Source of the DNA: Toxoplasma gondii ME49 | Lineage: Eukaryota; Apicomplexa; Conoidasida; Eucoccidiorida; Sarcocystidae | Direction of reading: 5' to 3' | DNA length: 64,000 bases | Assembly: GCF_000006565.2 (NCBI RefSeq) | Contig: NC_031473.1 | Coordinates: 806,001-870,000, forward strand | Made by a program: the position numbers and the translations under genes | Shown here: piece by piece, positions 54,010 through 64,000 of the stretch | How positions within the stretch are numbered: the stretch's first letter is position 1 | Layout: each line of letters begins with the position of its first letter | Notes under the pieces: model-generated | What the model was told of the DNA's origin: nothing | Seen by the model: only the letters and a program-made list of their open reading frames with translations | Databases searched by the model: none

Positions 54010-54205
54010 CGTTGTTCTGCTTCGTTTTAGGAAAGGCACAACGCATATCGCGTTCCCCCAGGACTTGGACGCCGCAAACTTGTCTCCGGGACCTCTGACG
54101 AAGACGCATGCAGCCCCAACCTCTGAATTTCTCCAGAGATTCAACACTGAGCCCCCCGCGCGTCCGTCGCCGGCGTCCGCGCGGCCCAGTCGCCCTGAAA
54201 AGTGA
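33440..54205 (+). CDS. giant RCC1-repeat protein, about 3,030 residues
   Basis: Exons, with every join in phase: 33440-34559, 35516-35699, 36632-36786, 37322-37470, 37944-38503, 39210-39413, 39948-40028, 40669-41382, 41779-41857, 42165-42230, 42587-43111, 43433-44649, 45176-46063, 46363-46619, 46797-46945, 47233-47676, 48206-48403, 48897-49297, 50164-50366, 50819-51248, about 51436-51746 (tentative), 51988-52078, 52673-52922, 53451-53701, 54031-54205. RCC1 blade signatures start near residue 2000: VLAFGSNVAGQLGLG, LWTWGSNAEGQ, LFSWGSNRFGCLG, LWVWGRGASGELGLS, LLTWGHGGEGQL, IWVWGSNANGLLGR, LWMWGRESLGSLGR, closing with GVHHTLVLSGD. That is seven blades with long insertions. RCC1 propellers act as GTPase exchange factors or binding scaffolds. 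The first 1,980 residues are helical and low-complexity with no domain I recognise; residues about 1350-1420 are Ser/Pro-rich. The start at 33440 (MGQCGAK) is provisional. Confidence 0.75.
34735..35075. repeat. GATA/GAGA-like simple-sequence region
   Basis: Degenerate tetranucleotide repeats (GATAGATAGAGAGA, then TGTATGTATATA) in the first intron of the RCC1 gene. Confidence 0.7.
38504..38690. repeat. purine-rich tract in intron
   Basis: About 180 bases, nearly all A and G, directly after the donor at 38504 of the RCC1 gene. It opens misleading Arg/Lys/Glu frames. Confidence 0.75.
39764..39875. repeat. (TA)n and (TACA)n microsatellite
   Basis: Two TA blocks flanking TACA repeats, in the RCC1 intron 39414-39947. 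Confidence 0.85.
40439..40522. repeat. (TA)n microsatellite with TATC units
   Basis: TA blocks at both ends with ATATCTATC between them, in the RCC1 intron 40029-40668. Confidence 0.9.
41515..41680. repeat. (TA)n and (GATA)n microsatellite
   Basis: A pure TA block near 41597-41621 followed by degenerate TAGATAGA units, in the RCC1 intron 41383-41778. Confidence 0.85.
42345..42425. repeat. (TA)n microsatellite
   Basis: TA tract in the RCC1 intron 42231-42586. Confidence 0.85.
43735..43905 (+). repeat. coding Ser/Pro repeat in the RCC1 protein
   Basis: Imperfect tandem CCTTCGCCTTCG-type units inside exon 43433-44649, translated as repeated Ser-Pro-Ser-Pro-Ser-Leu-Pro-Pro. This probable disordered segment lies ahead of the propeller. 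Confidence 0.75.
48404..48896 (+). other. GC-AG intron in the RCC1 gene
   Basis: The exon ends EFARPK (CCAAAG) and the intron opens GCAAGT, a standard GC-type donor. It ends TTTTTCAG before ITEIRCG, the expected start of the next blade. Phase is 0 on both sides and no in-frame GT donor nearby gives a better join. Confidence 0.7.
50470..50530. repeat. (TA)n microsatellite
   Basis: TA tract in the RCC1 intron 50367-50818. Confidence 0.85.
51854..51881. repeat. (TA)n microsatellite
   Basis: Pure TA tract in the RCC1 intron just before exon 51988-52078. Confidence 0.9.
52265..52447. repeat. dispersed TA/TG microsatellite
   Basis: Mixed TATG and TA repeats with a pure TA block at about 52423-52447, in the RCC1 intron 52079-52672. 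Confidence 0.85.
53970..54010. repeat. (TA)n microsatellite next to the last RCC1 exon
   Basis: TA tract ending about 20 bases before the acceptor of exon 54031-54205. Confidence 0.9.
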
Positions 54206-54286
54206 CCAATGGGCTGACAAGTCAGTTCACCTCAGCAGGAACAGGCCGGCGTTGGTTCTTTGCTTCGTTTTCCCGACCTACGCGCT

Positions 54287-56082
54287 TCAAAGCAGACATG
54301 CGCCCCCGTGGCGGCTGAAGACGAAGTTCATGGTTTTCTGTCTCTCCTCATTGGAGACCCAGTGAGCATCCCTGGGGCTAAAGAGTGTCGGCCAGAGTCG
54401 CCAGTGGGTCTTCGGGACCTCATAGTCAACGTTGGGGGTTTGGTAGCCGAGGCCGTCCACAGGGTCAGACATCCTACCGAAGTGTAGTGTCTTTTTCCCG
54501 GAAGTGGAGGAATGGCAACAACGTTTTACGTGAGGCGCAGTGAGGCAACGAAAGGACTGACAGAGAGAGAGTCGCAGGTGCCTCCGCTGTTTTGCGGTGT
54601 CGAGTTCCCTGAACGAAGCGGAGCTCTTGAGACGGAGTCCATGAGCAGGTCGAGAACGCCCAGCGGGCGGCCATGTTGTTGGGGTTCTGTGGCACTGAGG
54701 ACATATTTTCATCAACGTCTCTCTGCTTGTGGCGACAGTTGCTTTCTTCCCCGGCATTCAGGAAAAGAATGGGCGCTGCAGAACGAACATGTTTTTCTCC
54801 AGAAGCACATCTTTACTCTCTGAAAAAAAAACTCTTCTCAGAAAGAAGTGGCGCTCCTCAGGATTTCCGGAAGCTGGCTGCGGAGCGGTTGGGGCATTGG
54901 GTCTGAGGGAAGCTACAGTTCATTTTAGGTCTGTGCTGTATCGTCGCCCTCGATTTTGGAAAAGACTTACCAGAAAGCAGGTGCAGAATGAAGGAAACGC
55001 TCGTCCAAACTACCCTGCATGTAGCCGCCGCATGCGGACGGCTTCTGGACTGCAAAGGAAATAACGTAAACACATACGTATATTCATATATATATATATA
55101 TATATATATGCATACATATATGGAAGTGCGTGTTTTTGTCCAGATACATGATATATGTGTGAATGATGTCATCTCTGTGAGGTTTCCATGGAAAGGATTT
55201 GTCGGCGTAAAGTGTCACCGTGCATTCCGCTGGACAATTTGGTCGGTACGAAACAGACGCATTTCGCACGATGTGAGAGACGTCCTTCCAGCTCGGTGGC
55301 GAGCTCCGCGCCGTCTGTACACCCCAGCGCTGCGCCGAGCGCGCTTCCTCTCTCGGGCCAGAGAGACACGCCTGACTTGTCCTGCGTGTAAACGCGAAGT
55401 TTTGGGGTTGCGAGAAAGGCGACTCGCCACAAAAAAGGTGCCCACTGAGTTCGTGAGAGACTGTCTCCGGGGGTCTCCTTCCACAGCTCGTTTTTTTGTG
55501 GTCTGACAGATCTACGCTACTTTACTGTCATTTCACCACGTGCCTGGGCGCCGCCTGTCTCCTGTGGCGTTTCCAGCATTCCCGTTCGTCGCATCATCCC
55601 GGAGTTTCCTTTTTTCCTTCGCATTCACACACACAGACACCCTTTGAACGCCAGCTTGTGTGGCTCTCCTACGCGTGGAGTTCTTTCTGCTGACGCCTGT
55701 GTAATTTAAGTACGTCTTCGTGTGGCTTCTTCTACTCTTAAACGTGTTTGCTTTTTACTCATGCGTCGTGTGGACTGTCTCGAGGTGTGCACGGGCATGT
55801 CTTTCTGTCTGTCCATCTGAGTGCCTTCGATTTACGCACGTGTGAGTCTTCTGTTTACGCCTTCCCTTGTTTATCTGTGTGCGTCTCTTCTACTCGTCAT
55901 TGCATCCTGCACTGGGCGAAAAGCTTCCGCGCCCTCTTCTCGGGCGCCTCCGCTCTCGCAGCGGGGACGACCCCACACCGCACACGACACGAGTTGGTGA
56001 GAGCCATGCGCGAAACCCTGTAATCCTTTTTCAACAATTTTAAATAAATTTCCTCAATCGAGAGCGCCGACGGAACGGCCAT
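54287..56082 (-). CDS. putative small multi-exon gene, unknown function
   Basis: The best-supported piece is the 3' end, 54472-54287, which reads MSDPVDGLGYQTP, VPKTHWRLWPTLFSP, HWVSNEERQKTMNFVFSRHG and a stop, a balanced composition unlike the surrounding noise. Upstream candidates on the same strand are: about 54700-54530 (RPLGVLDLLMDSVSRAP) after a TCCTCAG acceptor; a 47-base exon at about 55021-54975 (SLDERFLHSAPAF) with a strong GTAAGT donor; a segment near 55390-55255 (KSGVSLWPERGSALGAALG); and a first exon at 56082 with a strong start context (GCGATGG, MAVPSALSIEEIYLKLLKKD). Several joins agree in phase, but one intron would be only about 56 bases and the 55.3-56.0 kb joins are not settled. 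No family is recognised. The last exon could also be a stand-alone 61-residue ORF. Confidence 0.4.
55078..55120. repeat. (TA)n microsatellite
   Basis: TA tract between candidate exons of the putative minus-strand gene. Confidence 0.9.
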
Positions 56083-56656
56083 CGCCTCTCGTGTGCAGGG
56101 AAAACAAAAAACTGGAGACAAAAGTAAGATGACAAGAAAAAGACACTTGATTCCATACTTCCACAGACTCCTCCTTCCGAGTGTCCACTGACCTCTCCAG
56201 AGAAGTTGGAGGAAGAACTGAAATGTCGAAAGACACAAACAAGTCGCTAGCTTGTTGAAGGCTGCTGCTACGGATTGAAAAAAAAAACAACTTCAAAACA
56301 AATCCACTTCTAAAAGAATTCAGACACAGCGACAAACGACGTACGTCCCTCTGGTGCGCCTTGAGAAGCAAGCACATTCTTCTGTATCTGTCGAGGGTAC
56401 TTCTCTTCTTTCCTCTCTCTCTTTTCCTTCCTCTACGATAATATATCTTCGTTTACGCTATCCTCGCTTTCTCTGTGTCATTCTTTCGCCTTCTCCCTCG
56501 TCTCATCCTCTTTCTCTCTGTTGTGGCATCTCTTCTTGTGTCTCCTCTCTCCTCTTTCCTGGACTTGTCGCTTTCTCTCTGCTAATCGCTCTTCCCCTTT
56601 CAACTCGACTACACTCGGCGGCCTTCGATGTCCTTCTCGCCCTCTTTCCGCCGGCC
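56083..56656. other. spacer between putative minus gene and PMM 3' end
   Basis: About 570 bases, CT-rich on the plus strand from 56.4 to 56.6 kb. It should hold the PMM 3' UTR and, if the downstream gene is real, its promoter. Confidence 0.4.
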
Positions 56657-59600
56657 TCAATCGCATGCAAAGAGGCTTTTAATCAACTGCTTCGTCTCCT
56701 CCGGGTTCGCAACTGCGTGCCCGACAGTCCGCGGATCCTCGAAGATCTCGTGGTCGTTCCCGCCCTGAGAACACACGTCGCCTTTTATTCGGAAACGCTT
56801 TCGAGATGCCTCCCAACAAGACCCCTTCGTAAAGAGAGTGACGAGACCAGCCGAGCCGCAGGAAACGCGAAAACAAGAGTTCTGGCTACACAGTGCGCAA
56901 GAGCGGACTCGACGCCGCACTGAACAAGTAACAAGTGAAGAGAGGCAGACGCCCGTCTGAGTGTACGTGAAGACGCCACAGGAAAAAGAGAGAGCTGGGG
57001 ACCTCAGAAAGGGTGGTTCCGAGTTTTAGACACAGTCTTAACTCACCGGGTACGTCTTGTCGCCGAAAAAATGGATTTTGGCAAATCGGCCTTCCAAGTA
57101 TGGCAACGCCAGACGCTTGTCCCAGCCCTGAGAGCACAGGCGAGAGGGCGAAGCACATGAAAAAAACGAAGGGAGGAAAGATCCACTGACCGCACTCCCA
57201 CAAATCGTACAAGTGAGAACGACGTTAGGGCATACGAGCGAGAGAGGGAGACAGAACGTATATCCGCATGAAATATACACTCAAGTATTATAGACATGAT
57301 ATTAGATGCGGATGGGCAGGTCGGTACATGGACACAAAAGAAATGTCAATATACAGGACAGCCATAAACAGATGTCCAGATGTCGGTGCACTTCTGCGGG
57401 ATGGCAGACGCATGAATTCGTATGAAAGGTTACTTGCAGATTGGACAGAGGACGATTTATATCGGTTCATTCGACTCTACGTATACATGCATATATAGAC
57501 ATACATATATATATATATATGTGCGTGAGCGTGGTGGATAACTACAAGAAGGCGGAAGAATAGGAGGTGAGTAGATTTGAGCGTTACAGGAGAGAAGGTC
57601 CTTCGTCTTCTGTTTACTTCGGGAAAGCAATCGATGGAAATTTGTCCTCCGATGCTGAATTTCAGCCCACTCGAAGCGAACTTTTTTTCCAGGATGGCTT
57701 TGAATTTCTCGCGGATGTTTTCGCGTTTGTCCATTTCAAAGAACGCCTCTCTCTCCGCCTGCGAGCAGCTGCGCCCAATAGGAGATAAATTCAGCAAGCC
57801 GTGGCGGTACTCAACGAATGTGCCTCTGCAGAGAGAAAGGCGAGACACAGCAGAAATAGAAGAAAACGTGAAGACACGAAGAAGAAGGAACAACCAACAG
57901 GAGAACCTCGAGAAAGGCAACATGAACAAAAGACAGAAAGGTGCGGATGGCTCTGCCTCGGGAGCGAGAAAGAGGAAACCAACGAAAACGGCGAAGACGA
58001 CGGAAATCAAATGGAACCTTTGACCTACACCTGTACGGAACGTAACACACCTCCAGGCAAAAAGAAGTTGATATTCTGTTCTAATTCCCCGTCGTAAACA
58101 CAGTCAACGAAAATGGAGACCTGCTTGTCAAACAAACGCGTCCTCAATACGCAAACCCATCTACACACACATACGCAATGAAATTTGTGCATGCATGTGT
58201 CCACAAAGGGGAATCGAAAAAAATAACATCGTCTGCAAGTACCAGCACGACCTTCGCGGTGGGCCAACGTATCCGAAAAACCACAGACATAAACACGCGG
58301 ATACCGATACGCATTCAGAAGACAAAATAAATATATTGACGCAAGCATACACACAAACTAAGTACGGCAACCGATAGACGCAGAAATATGAATACATATA
58401 CAACATAAATAGAAATGCACGGACACACACACACGCATATATATACATATACATATATATATACATATATTATGGAAGATGAAACCGTTTCAGAATTTTT
58501 TACCTTTTCACAGGAAGGTCTAGATCAGCAATGTAGTGGAGAGCGAAATTGATGATTTCCTTGAGTTTTTCCTCCCCAATATGAGACGCCAGACTCTGGA
58601 AAGAAGCGAAAATGAAAGGTCGTTTATACCAGAAACAACTGGCATGTCCGTCTTGCGGTCGCAGCAGGCGAAATCAAATTTGTTTCGACAGGCGAACGAG
58701 GAAAAAGGAAACACTTTAATACACTAGAAAGGAGTCAAATGTGCGCCTCTCCCCTATAGGTGGTACCTTCGTCTTCTGTCTCCATCGTTAGTCTCTTTTT
58801 CGCCTTGAGACGTCCAATAAAGTTCGTCTTTCGCTGCTGAATCATCCGCCGTGTATCTTTCGTCTGTGTCTCCTTTCTCCTGTGCAAGTCCTCGTTTTCT
58901 GCTCCTTCTTTCTACTCTCTTTCTTTCCCCTCTTCTTTTCTCACATCCGCCGTTCTTGTCCTGCTGCTTTCTCACTTCTTTCTCTTTCTCCTTTTTCTTT
59001 GTTCGCTGTTTCCTCTTTCGCTTGTCTCCTATTTGTCTCTTTCTCGTCTTTGTCCCATGTTTCCGCGGGCGCCGCAAGCCGAGAGTTGTCACTACACCCG
59101 TCCCCAAAGCGCGGAACGTTGTTTTTCTTCAACAGCTTGGCGAAACCATTTGGACTTTTAAAGGCATCGCAGTTTATGAGTGACGTCCTTTTATCCTGCG
59201 GGTTTTCCAATTGTTTTTATGTTTTTCGGTGCTTTTCCAGCGTTGGCTTTTAGACATTGCTCTCACCTGTTGAGCAACGAGGTTCCCGCCCTCGTACACG
59301 ACGCAGCCGTTCTCGCAGAAGACAAAGTCGAAGGAGCTGAAACCTGGAGGAAAAACACGAAACGGAGCTATTTCGAGTTCGCGGAACGACAGACTGACCG
59401 CACCTTTCATCACTTGCATGCGCCCGTGCCATCTCCGTTTCTGGGATCTTCTTCACATTCCTCGCTTCCCCCTTTCTTGAAAAAAAACGCGAAGAAAGAG
59501 AGGCCGTTGAACAGCATGCAACATCCCCAGTTTCCACCCTGCTGTTCTGTGGCAACGCGATGGTGAACGCTGGCAAATGCACGCGGAGCTTCTGCAGGAA

Positions 59601-60706
59601 CTCTAAAAGCTAGAGCGATGCCTTTAAGTGCTCGAAGTACAACGACTGCTGCAACTAAGAAACCTAAGCTGCAAGATGCATTGAGAACGAGAGTACACCG
59701 ACAACGACCGTCGCTCGGGAGGCATGTGAGTGTCCTTCTTCTGCATCCACTGTCGTCAATTCATTTGTTCCTAAAGCCTGGAAATTCAAGTTCTGCCTTG
59801 CCGACTTAAGCATTCAGGAAAGTCTGCGTAACCCTGCCACCATCGCAGTTGAACTCGAATTTCTCTTTTTCTGAATCGCGTGTGAGCCGAGTTCTCTTCG
59901 GTGCTTCTCGTCTTGTCTCATCTTTACCGCCTTCGTTACTTCCGGCTCCTTCTCCTTTTCCTGCGTCCGTGGTGCCTCCTTCCTCCTCTCCTTTGTTTTC
60001 TCTCTTTTGTGTCTTCACGCTCCTTCTTCGTACGCTTTGTTCCTTGGCCTTTTTCTTCTCTTTGTCCATGTTTTCTCGCGCCGGAAACCTTTCTACTCCG
60101 GCGCGTTCCCCTCTTCCTGTGCTCTTCTCTTTCACATGTCCTGTATTCTCTCTTCAGTTGTCCTCTGCGTCAGGTCTTCTACTTCGCTTCCAGCGTCTTC
60201 TTCCTTTTATTTTCCAATCAGTTCTACTCTTCTCTCACTTGCGCTTCCAAGTTGCTCGCGCAGCTTCGGCGCGTCGGATCCACTCACAATGCCCACAGCG
60301 ACCGTCTGGCGCAGCCTCTGCAGCAGGTCCAGCGTCGCCTGCTCGGCAGCCTGCGCAAGAAGGAAACCGCGAGAGCAAGTGACGAGAAATGTTTCTCGTC
60401 GGGCGCCAAGAACCGTCAGATCCTGCAGGACGACCTCCCGAAGAGCCGAGAATAACGGCGAAAGAGCGACACAAAGAAGTCGGTCGAGAAGGGAACGAAC
60501 AGGCAAAGACGCAAAGCCGAGCACCCGGGGCAGATACGCAGGCAACGAATCAAAACAGAAATGACACACACCCAGAAAAACGAAAAACGGAGACGCAATT
60601 TCATCCGAAATAGTCGATATAATGTGAACGACAATCTGCGAAGTGCATGTACTGATGCAAATACGCATACGCAGATGCATGTACACAGAAATACACACAC
60701 ATATGC

Positions 60707-60745
<39 letters not shown>

Positions 60746-61209
60746 GTGTGTGTATATGTAGAGCAGGATATCCATGTGGGTGTATGGTATGCGTCGATTC
60801 GCGGGTGTGCGCACTGGGTCGTCAGAAAGATATTTAACTAGGAGTTTGAAAAAGAGCTGAGGACAAGTGGAAAAGTGGAACTTCGTTTCGTCTCTCACTC
60901 GCATCGCATCGCGAAGGGGAACACCACGGCGCGCGAGACTGGGTTCGAAAGTCTGCAAGTGGATTCTTCAACCTTGAAAAAACCTCTGTGTTCAGCTGGA
61001 AACGCAGTTGAAGAAAAGAGGAGTTGATAGTAGAAAAGGTTCCCTTCGCAAACTGGAAACAAGTTCAAAGACGTTTCGAATCGGCGCTCGAAATCTGGAA
61101 GTCTTACCTGCCTGGGCTCTGTGAGAGTTCCATCAAGGTCGAAGAGAGCAATGACCTCCCTTCCTCCATAGGTTCCCGAACCCTTCCTGTCCTCTGCCGC
61201 GCTTGCCAT
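56657..61209 (-). CDS. PMM: phosphomannomutase
   Basis: Seven exons, right to left, all in phase: 61209-61108, 60350-60239, 59343-59267, 58595-58504, 57825-57618, 57127-57047, 56764-56657; 259 residues, close to the usual 246-260. The enzyme converts mannose 6-phosphate to mannose 1-phosphate, the step before GDP-mannose for N-glycans and GPI anchors, in the cytosol. Motifs in order: [13 protein letters not shown] (HAD nucleophile Asp and acid/base Asp, about 23-35), [98 protein letters not shown] and [18 protein letters not shown]. The Arg-rich substrate cap elements are present. The start (GCCATGG at 61209) has a strong context. Nothing is missing. Introns are 0.3-0.9 kb and some hold (TA)n tracts. 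Confidence 0.95.
57485..57525. repeat. (TA)n microsatellite
   Basis: Short TA tract in a PMM intron. Confidence 0.8.
58435..58475. repeat. (TA)n microsatellite
   Basis: TA/TACA tract in a PMM intron. Confidence 0.8.
60707..60762. repeat. (TA)n microsatellite
   Basis: TA tract in the first PMM intron. Confidence 0.9.
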
Positions 61210-63505
61210 GGCAACGCAGTGTTTTCTTTCCTCGTTCTTCCACAAAGAACGCAGGAGAAAAGAGCTGCAAGCCGTTGAGAGGGGCAGGGGCGCAGAGGCA
61301 CAGCAGAGAGAGAGGGACGAAGAGAGGGCCTAAAACGCCTGAGAAGCCGCCGCCAGGCAAACCAACAGGATCACAAGAAAATAGCGATGGACGGCACAGC
61401 CTGAGAGTGAGAAAAGAGAACAGAGAACAGCGAGGAAAGACAGGACACTGGTGACCGGCGCGCCTTCGCATGCGGATCAGATGGCCGAAGAGTCAGAAGC
61501 TGCGTTTTCTCTCCTCCGGCTAGTCCCTGAAAAAGCGAACAAAGAAACACAAGGAAGGCTCCCTCTCTCAGAGGACGGAAAAGTGCCGAGCCTCGAGATC
61601 GAAAAAAGGAAAGAACCCCTTTGCTAGGCGCTTAACACACTGTCGTGGTCGCTAGCCACGCCCACGGCAACTTGGAGGCAACAGCGGCGAAGGCAATCGC
61701 GTGGAACCTTTCACGAATTCGAGAGACGCACTTCTACACCTCGTAAAAAACTCTTTGTTTCTCTTCACCTGTAGATGCCTGCGAGCTGCTTTGCAAGTCT
61801 CCTGTAGCGTTTCGCCCCAGATCCACACACAGGCTTCCTAGAGGGAGGAACGAGAGCCCGGGGAACAAATCAGATGAAGAAGTGAGGAACTCTTTTTTGC
61901 GGAGCCTCTTCTCGGTGGAGACGATTTCGGCAGAGCCCTTTCGCCGCAGACACGAGGAAGTCCGGAAGAAACACGTCAGCTTGTGTGCACAGCTGCATGC
62001 GACTGTCTGTCGGGCTGCATGCATACGGTGAGCAACATGCGAACTCGAGGGTCGGCGAGAAGCTTCTCGAGGAGAGACGCAAGTCCCGCCATCATTCCTT
62101 CTCCCGTTTGCCGCTTTCTTGTGAATGAGACATACCGGCTGCGTCGTCCCGTTGACCACGTGGCGCCGCGGAGTCTCCTCGCAAGACGCGAAACGCGACA
62201 AATGAGAGAGAAACTCCCGCAGCAGCGGACGAATCCGGGCAGAGAGGTGCTGCCTTCCGTTTGTACGCCAAGAGATGTGCAAAACGTGTGGAAATCCTCG
62301 AAACCACCGCGAGAAACACCCAGTCACAGACCAACGCCTGCAGAACAGCTCGGGGAGGACCCGAACTGCGAGTAGGAAGGGAAAGCCTTGCGTTTTCTGC
62401 CGGTTCCGCGCGTCGTTCTTGAGAATTTTTTCGACCGCTCCTTGAGTCGAGTCTTGTCGAAAGATTAGTCCTCTGTCTCTTTTGCCTTTTCTTCGCTTTC
62501 CTCCGACCCTGGAACGGCGTCTTCTGGAGGCACCTGTTCACTGGATACTTTCGCGCGCGCCGCGAAGTGTACGTTCCTCCGAGAATTTGTGAAGAAACAG
62601 GATTTCTGAGAGTTTCCTTGGCATAACGTCGTGGAGGTCGATGCTGCGTACGCCGTCGACGTGGGTGACACTTCCTGTGTGCCTTAACAGCGCAGCTGTC
62701 GATTCGCATCGAATCTGAACGCCGTCTCATATTCGGTACATGCCTCGCGCTTTTTCCTCTCCTGTTGGCGTGAAGTATTTGATGGAACGACTGCGTTCTG
62801 CGTTTCTTCTCTTCCTTCCCTGCAGTCTCGTGACGCCGGGACGCAGGGTCGAGGCGTCGAAACAAGTTTTTCTTCGTGTATGGTGGGCAAGTTCGCGTCC
62901 ATCTTCTCGTCTGTCTCCTCGATGAAACACGCCAGTCCGAGCTTGTTGCTCTCAGTCCTTCGTCTTTTTTTCGAGGGGGAGATGCAGCCAACGCATAGGT
63001 GTTGAAGACATCGGAGAATCTGTTCCGACAGCCTGTCTATTGGAGAGAAACCGCAGGTCTACATGGCGTGCTTTTGCTTGTCCGCCCAAGTGCCGCTGCT
63101 TTTCTTTTAAAAAACAAGGAATCTCCGAGCTTCCCTCTCTGCCGAGATCAGACTCCCGTCGACTCCGACTCTTACGTGACAGTCTTTCAGGGAGGGGCAT
63201 CCGTTTCTCGGAGCAAGTGCATGTAAGGTTGTGTGGCCTTCTGCATGCACACAAGTGAAAATATATACATATATATATATATATATATTTACATGTGTGT
63301 TTCGCCTCTCGCGTTCGACTTCGGGAGTGGACTTCTTCGAGTTGCATGCAGGTCGATGCACGTGGTGTTCGCGCCGAAGATCAGATTGTCAGCGCGCATG
63401 TTCTGTTAGTCGAAAGTCTCCAGAGCTCCCGTTCAACAAGCGTCTCCTTCATCTGCGTTTCTCATCGCAGTCCCGTCTCGTCTTGCATTCATCAACTTTT
63501 CCGCC
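61210..63505. promoter_or_regulatory. divergent intergenic region, PMM and the gene at 63506
   Basis: A 2.3 kb spacer between divergent start codons. A 299-residue minus frame at 62092-62991 is very Arg-rich with no domain or splice support, so I do not call it a gene. A TA tract lies at 63258-63290. Both 5' leaders are expected here. Confidence 0.45.
63258..63290. repeat. (TA)n microsatellite
   Basis: Pure TA tract about 220 bases before the start codon at 63506. Confidence 0.9.
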
Positions 63506-64000
63506 ATGTCTCGTTACGTGAAAGTCTACCGAAAGGTGATGAATCTGCAGAGGCGCAAGACGCCTTTGCCGTGGACGCCGACCTTCCTGGAGTTCTCTAA
63601 AGAGCCTTCAGTTCCCTTCCCTGTCAGAGAGAAGGTGAGAAAGGGCATTCCAAAATAGGCAACCAGAGTGTCGTTTGAATGTCTTTCGCATCCGTCGCTC
63701 TCTTGGCCATCTTTCAGTCATCTGCCACCCAACTGGCCACGCGCGCACCACGCGCTCTGCGTTCACGGAGCTAGCCAGTGTCAAACCGAAAAAACGAAAG
63801 GGCGAAAGAGTGCCACCCTAGTGGACACTGGAAACAGCCAATGTATATTTATCTGTGTGCGTGCATGTGAATATGTATATTTGTATATCTGGTGGTGCGG
63901 ATAGGTAGAGAGGTAGATAGACACATGCGTACGTATGTATTGTATAGTGATGTGGAGAGAGAGATATATATAGGTATGTATGTGTCTGGGGGTGTGAATA
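63506..64000 (+). CDS. first exon of a gene of unknown function, runs off window
   Basis: Exon 63506-63634 encodes 43 residues starting MSRYVKVYRKVMNLQRRKTP and ending PSVPFPVREK, followed by an AAG/GTGAGA donor in phase 0. The start context (CCGCCATG) is good. The short basic, aromatic N-terminus would fit a small mitochondrial or ribosome-associated protein, but that is a guess. The remainder, 63635-64000, is intron with TA and TATG repeats from about 63840. Confidence 0.5.

Noticed and set aside
62092..62991. 299-residue minus-strand open frame
   Set aside because: Very Arg-rich with no domain. It sits between the divergent PMM and 63506 starts and has no plausible splice pattern. It could be revisited with RNA data.

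Overview
This is nuclear DNA of a coccidian apicomplexan, closest in style to Toxoplasma gondii and its relatives Hammondia and Neospora. The evidence is the roughly even base composition, genes cut into many small exons by GT-AG introns of about 0.1-1 kb, long (TA)n microsatellites in introns and gene-poor stretches, low-complexity Ser/Pro/Glu insertions inside enzymes, and one protein with an N-terminal extension that looks like a bipartite apicoplast-targeting leader. No single long ORF shows the gene structure. I rebuilt the genes by hand by chaining exons whose splice sites and reading phases agree. Exon lists are in the entries; names rest on remembered family motifs, not on a search.

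Layout, left to right. (1) 1-5220, minus: a UshA-type 5'-nucleotidase/metallophosphoesterase whose C-terminus runs off the left edge. (2) A 3.5 kb divergent promoter region. (3) 8755-12349, plus: a two-domain cytidine deaminase with a degenerate first domain and an intact second domain. (4) About 12.5-13.75 kb, plus: a small gene of unknown function ending in a coiled coil. (5) 14340 to about 17 kb, minus: a multi-exon gene carrying a motif typical of STAND/NACHT NTPases. (6) 17886-21357, plus: a 940-residue protein with a pRiA4b ORF-3-like domain, a family known mainly from bacteria and plasmids. (7) 22022-25846, minus: a LON substrate-binding-domain protein, probably imported into the apicoplast. 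(8) 27127-29218, plus: EMC6, a subunit of the ER membrane protein insertase, in four short exons with a GC-AG intron. (9) A gene-poor stretch, 29.2-33.4 kb. (10) 33440-54205, plus: one giant gene of about 25 exons encoding roughly 3,030 residues, ending in a seven-bladed RCC1 propeller. (11) 54287-56082, minus: a putative small multi-exon gene. (12) 56657-61209, minus: phosphomannomutase, complete in seven exons. (13) 63506 to the right edge, plus: the first exon of another gene.

The neighbours do not form a pathway, as is usual in these genomes. Two genes serve nucleotide salvage (5'-nucleotidase and cytidine deaminase). Phosphomannomutase feeds GDP-mannose for GPI anchors and N-glycans, and EMC6 helps insert membrane proteins in the same secretory system. 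The least described items are the pRiA4b-like protein, the possible STAND NTPase beside it, the reversed dead/active order of the deaminase domains, and the giant RCC1 protein whose first 1,980 residues resemble nothing I recognise.
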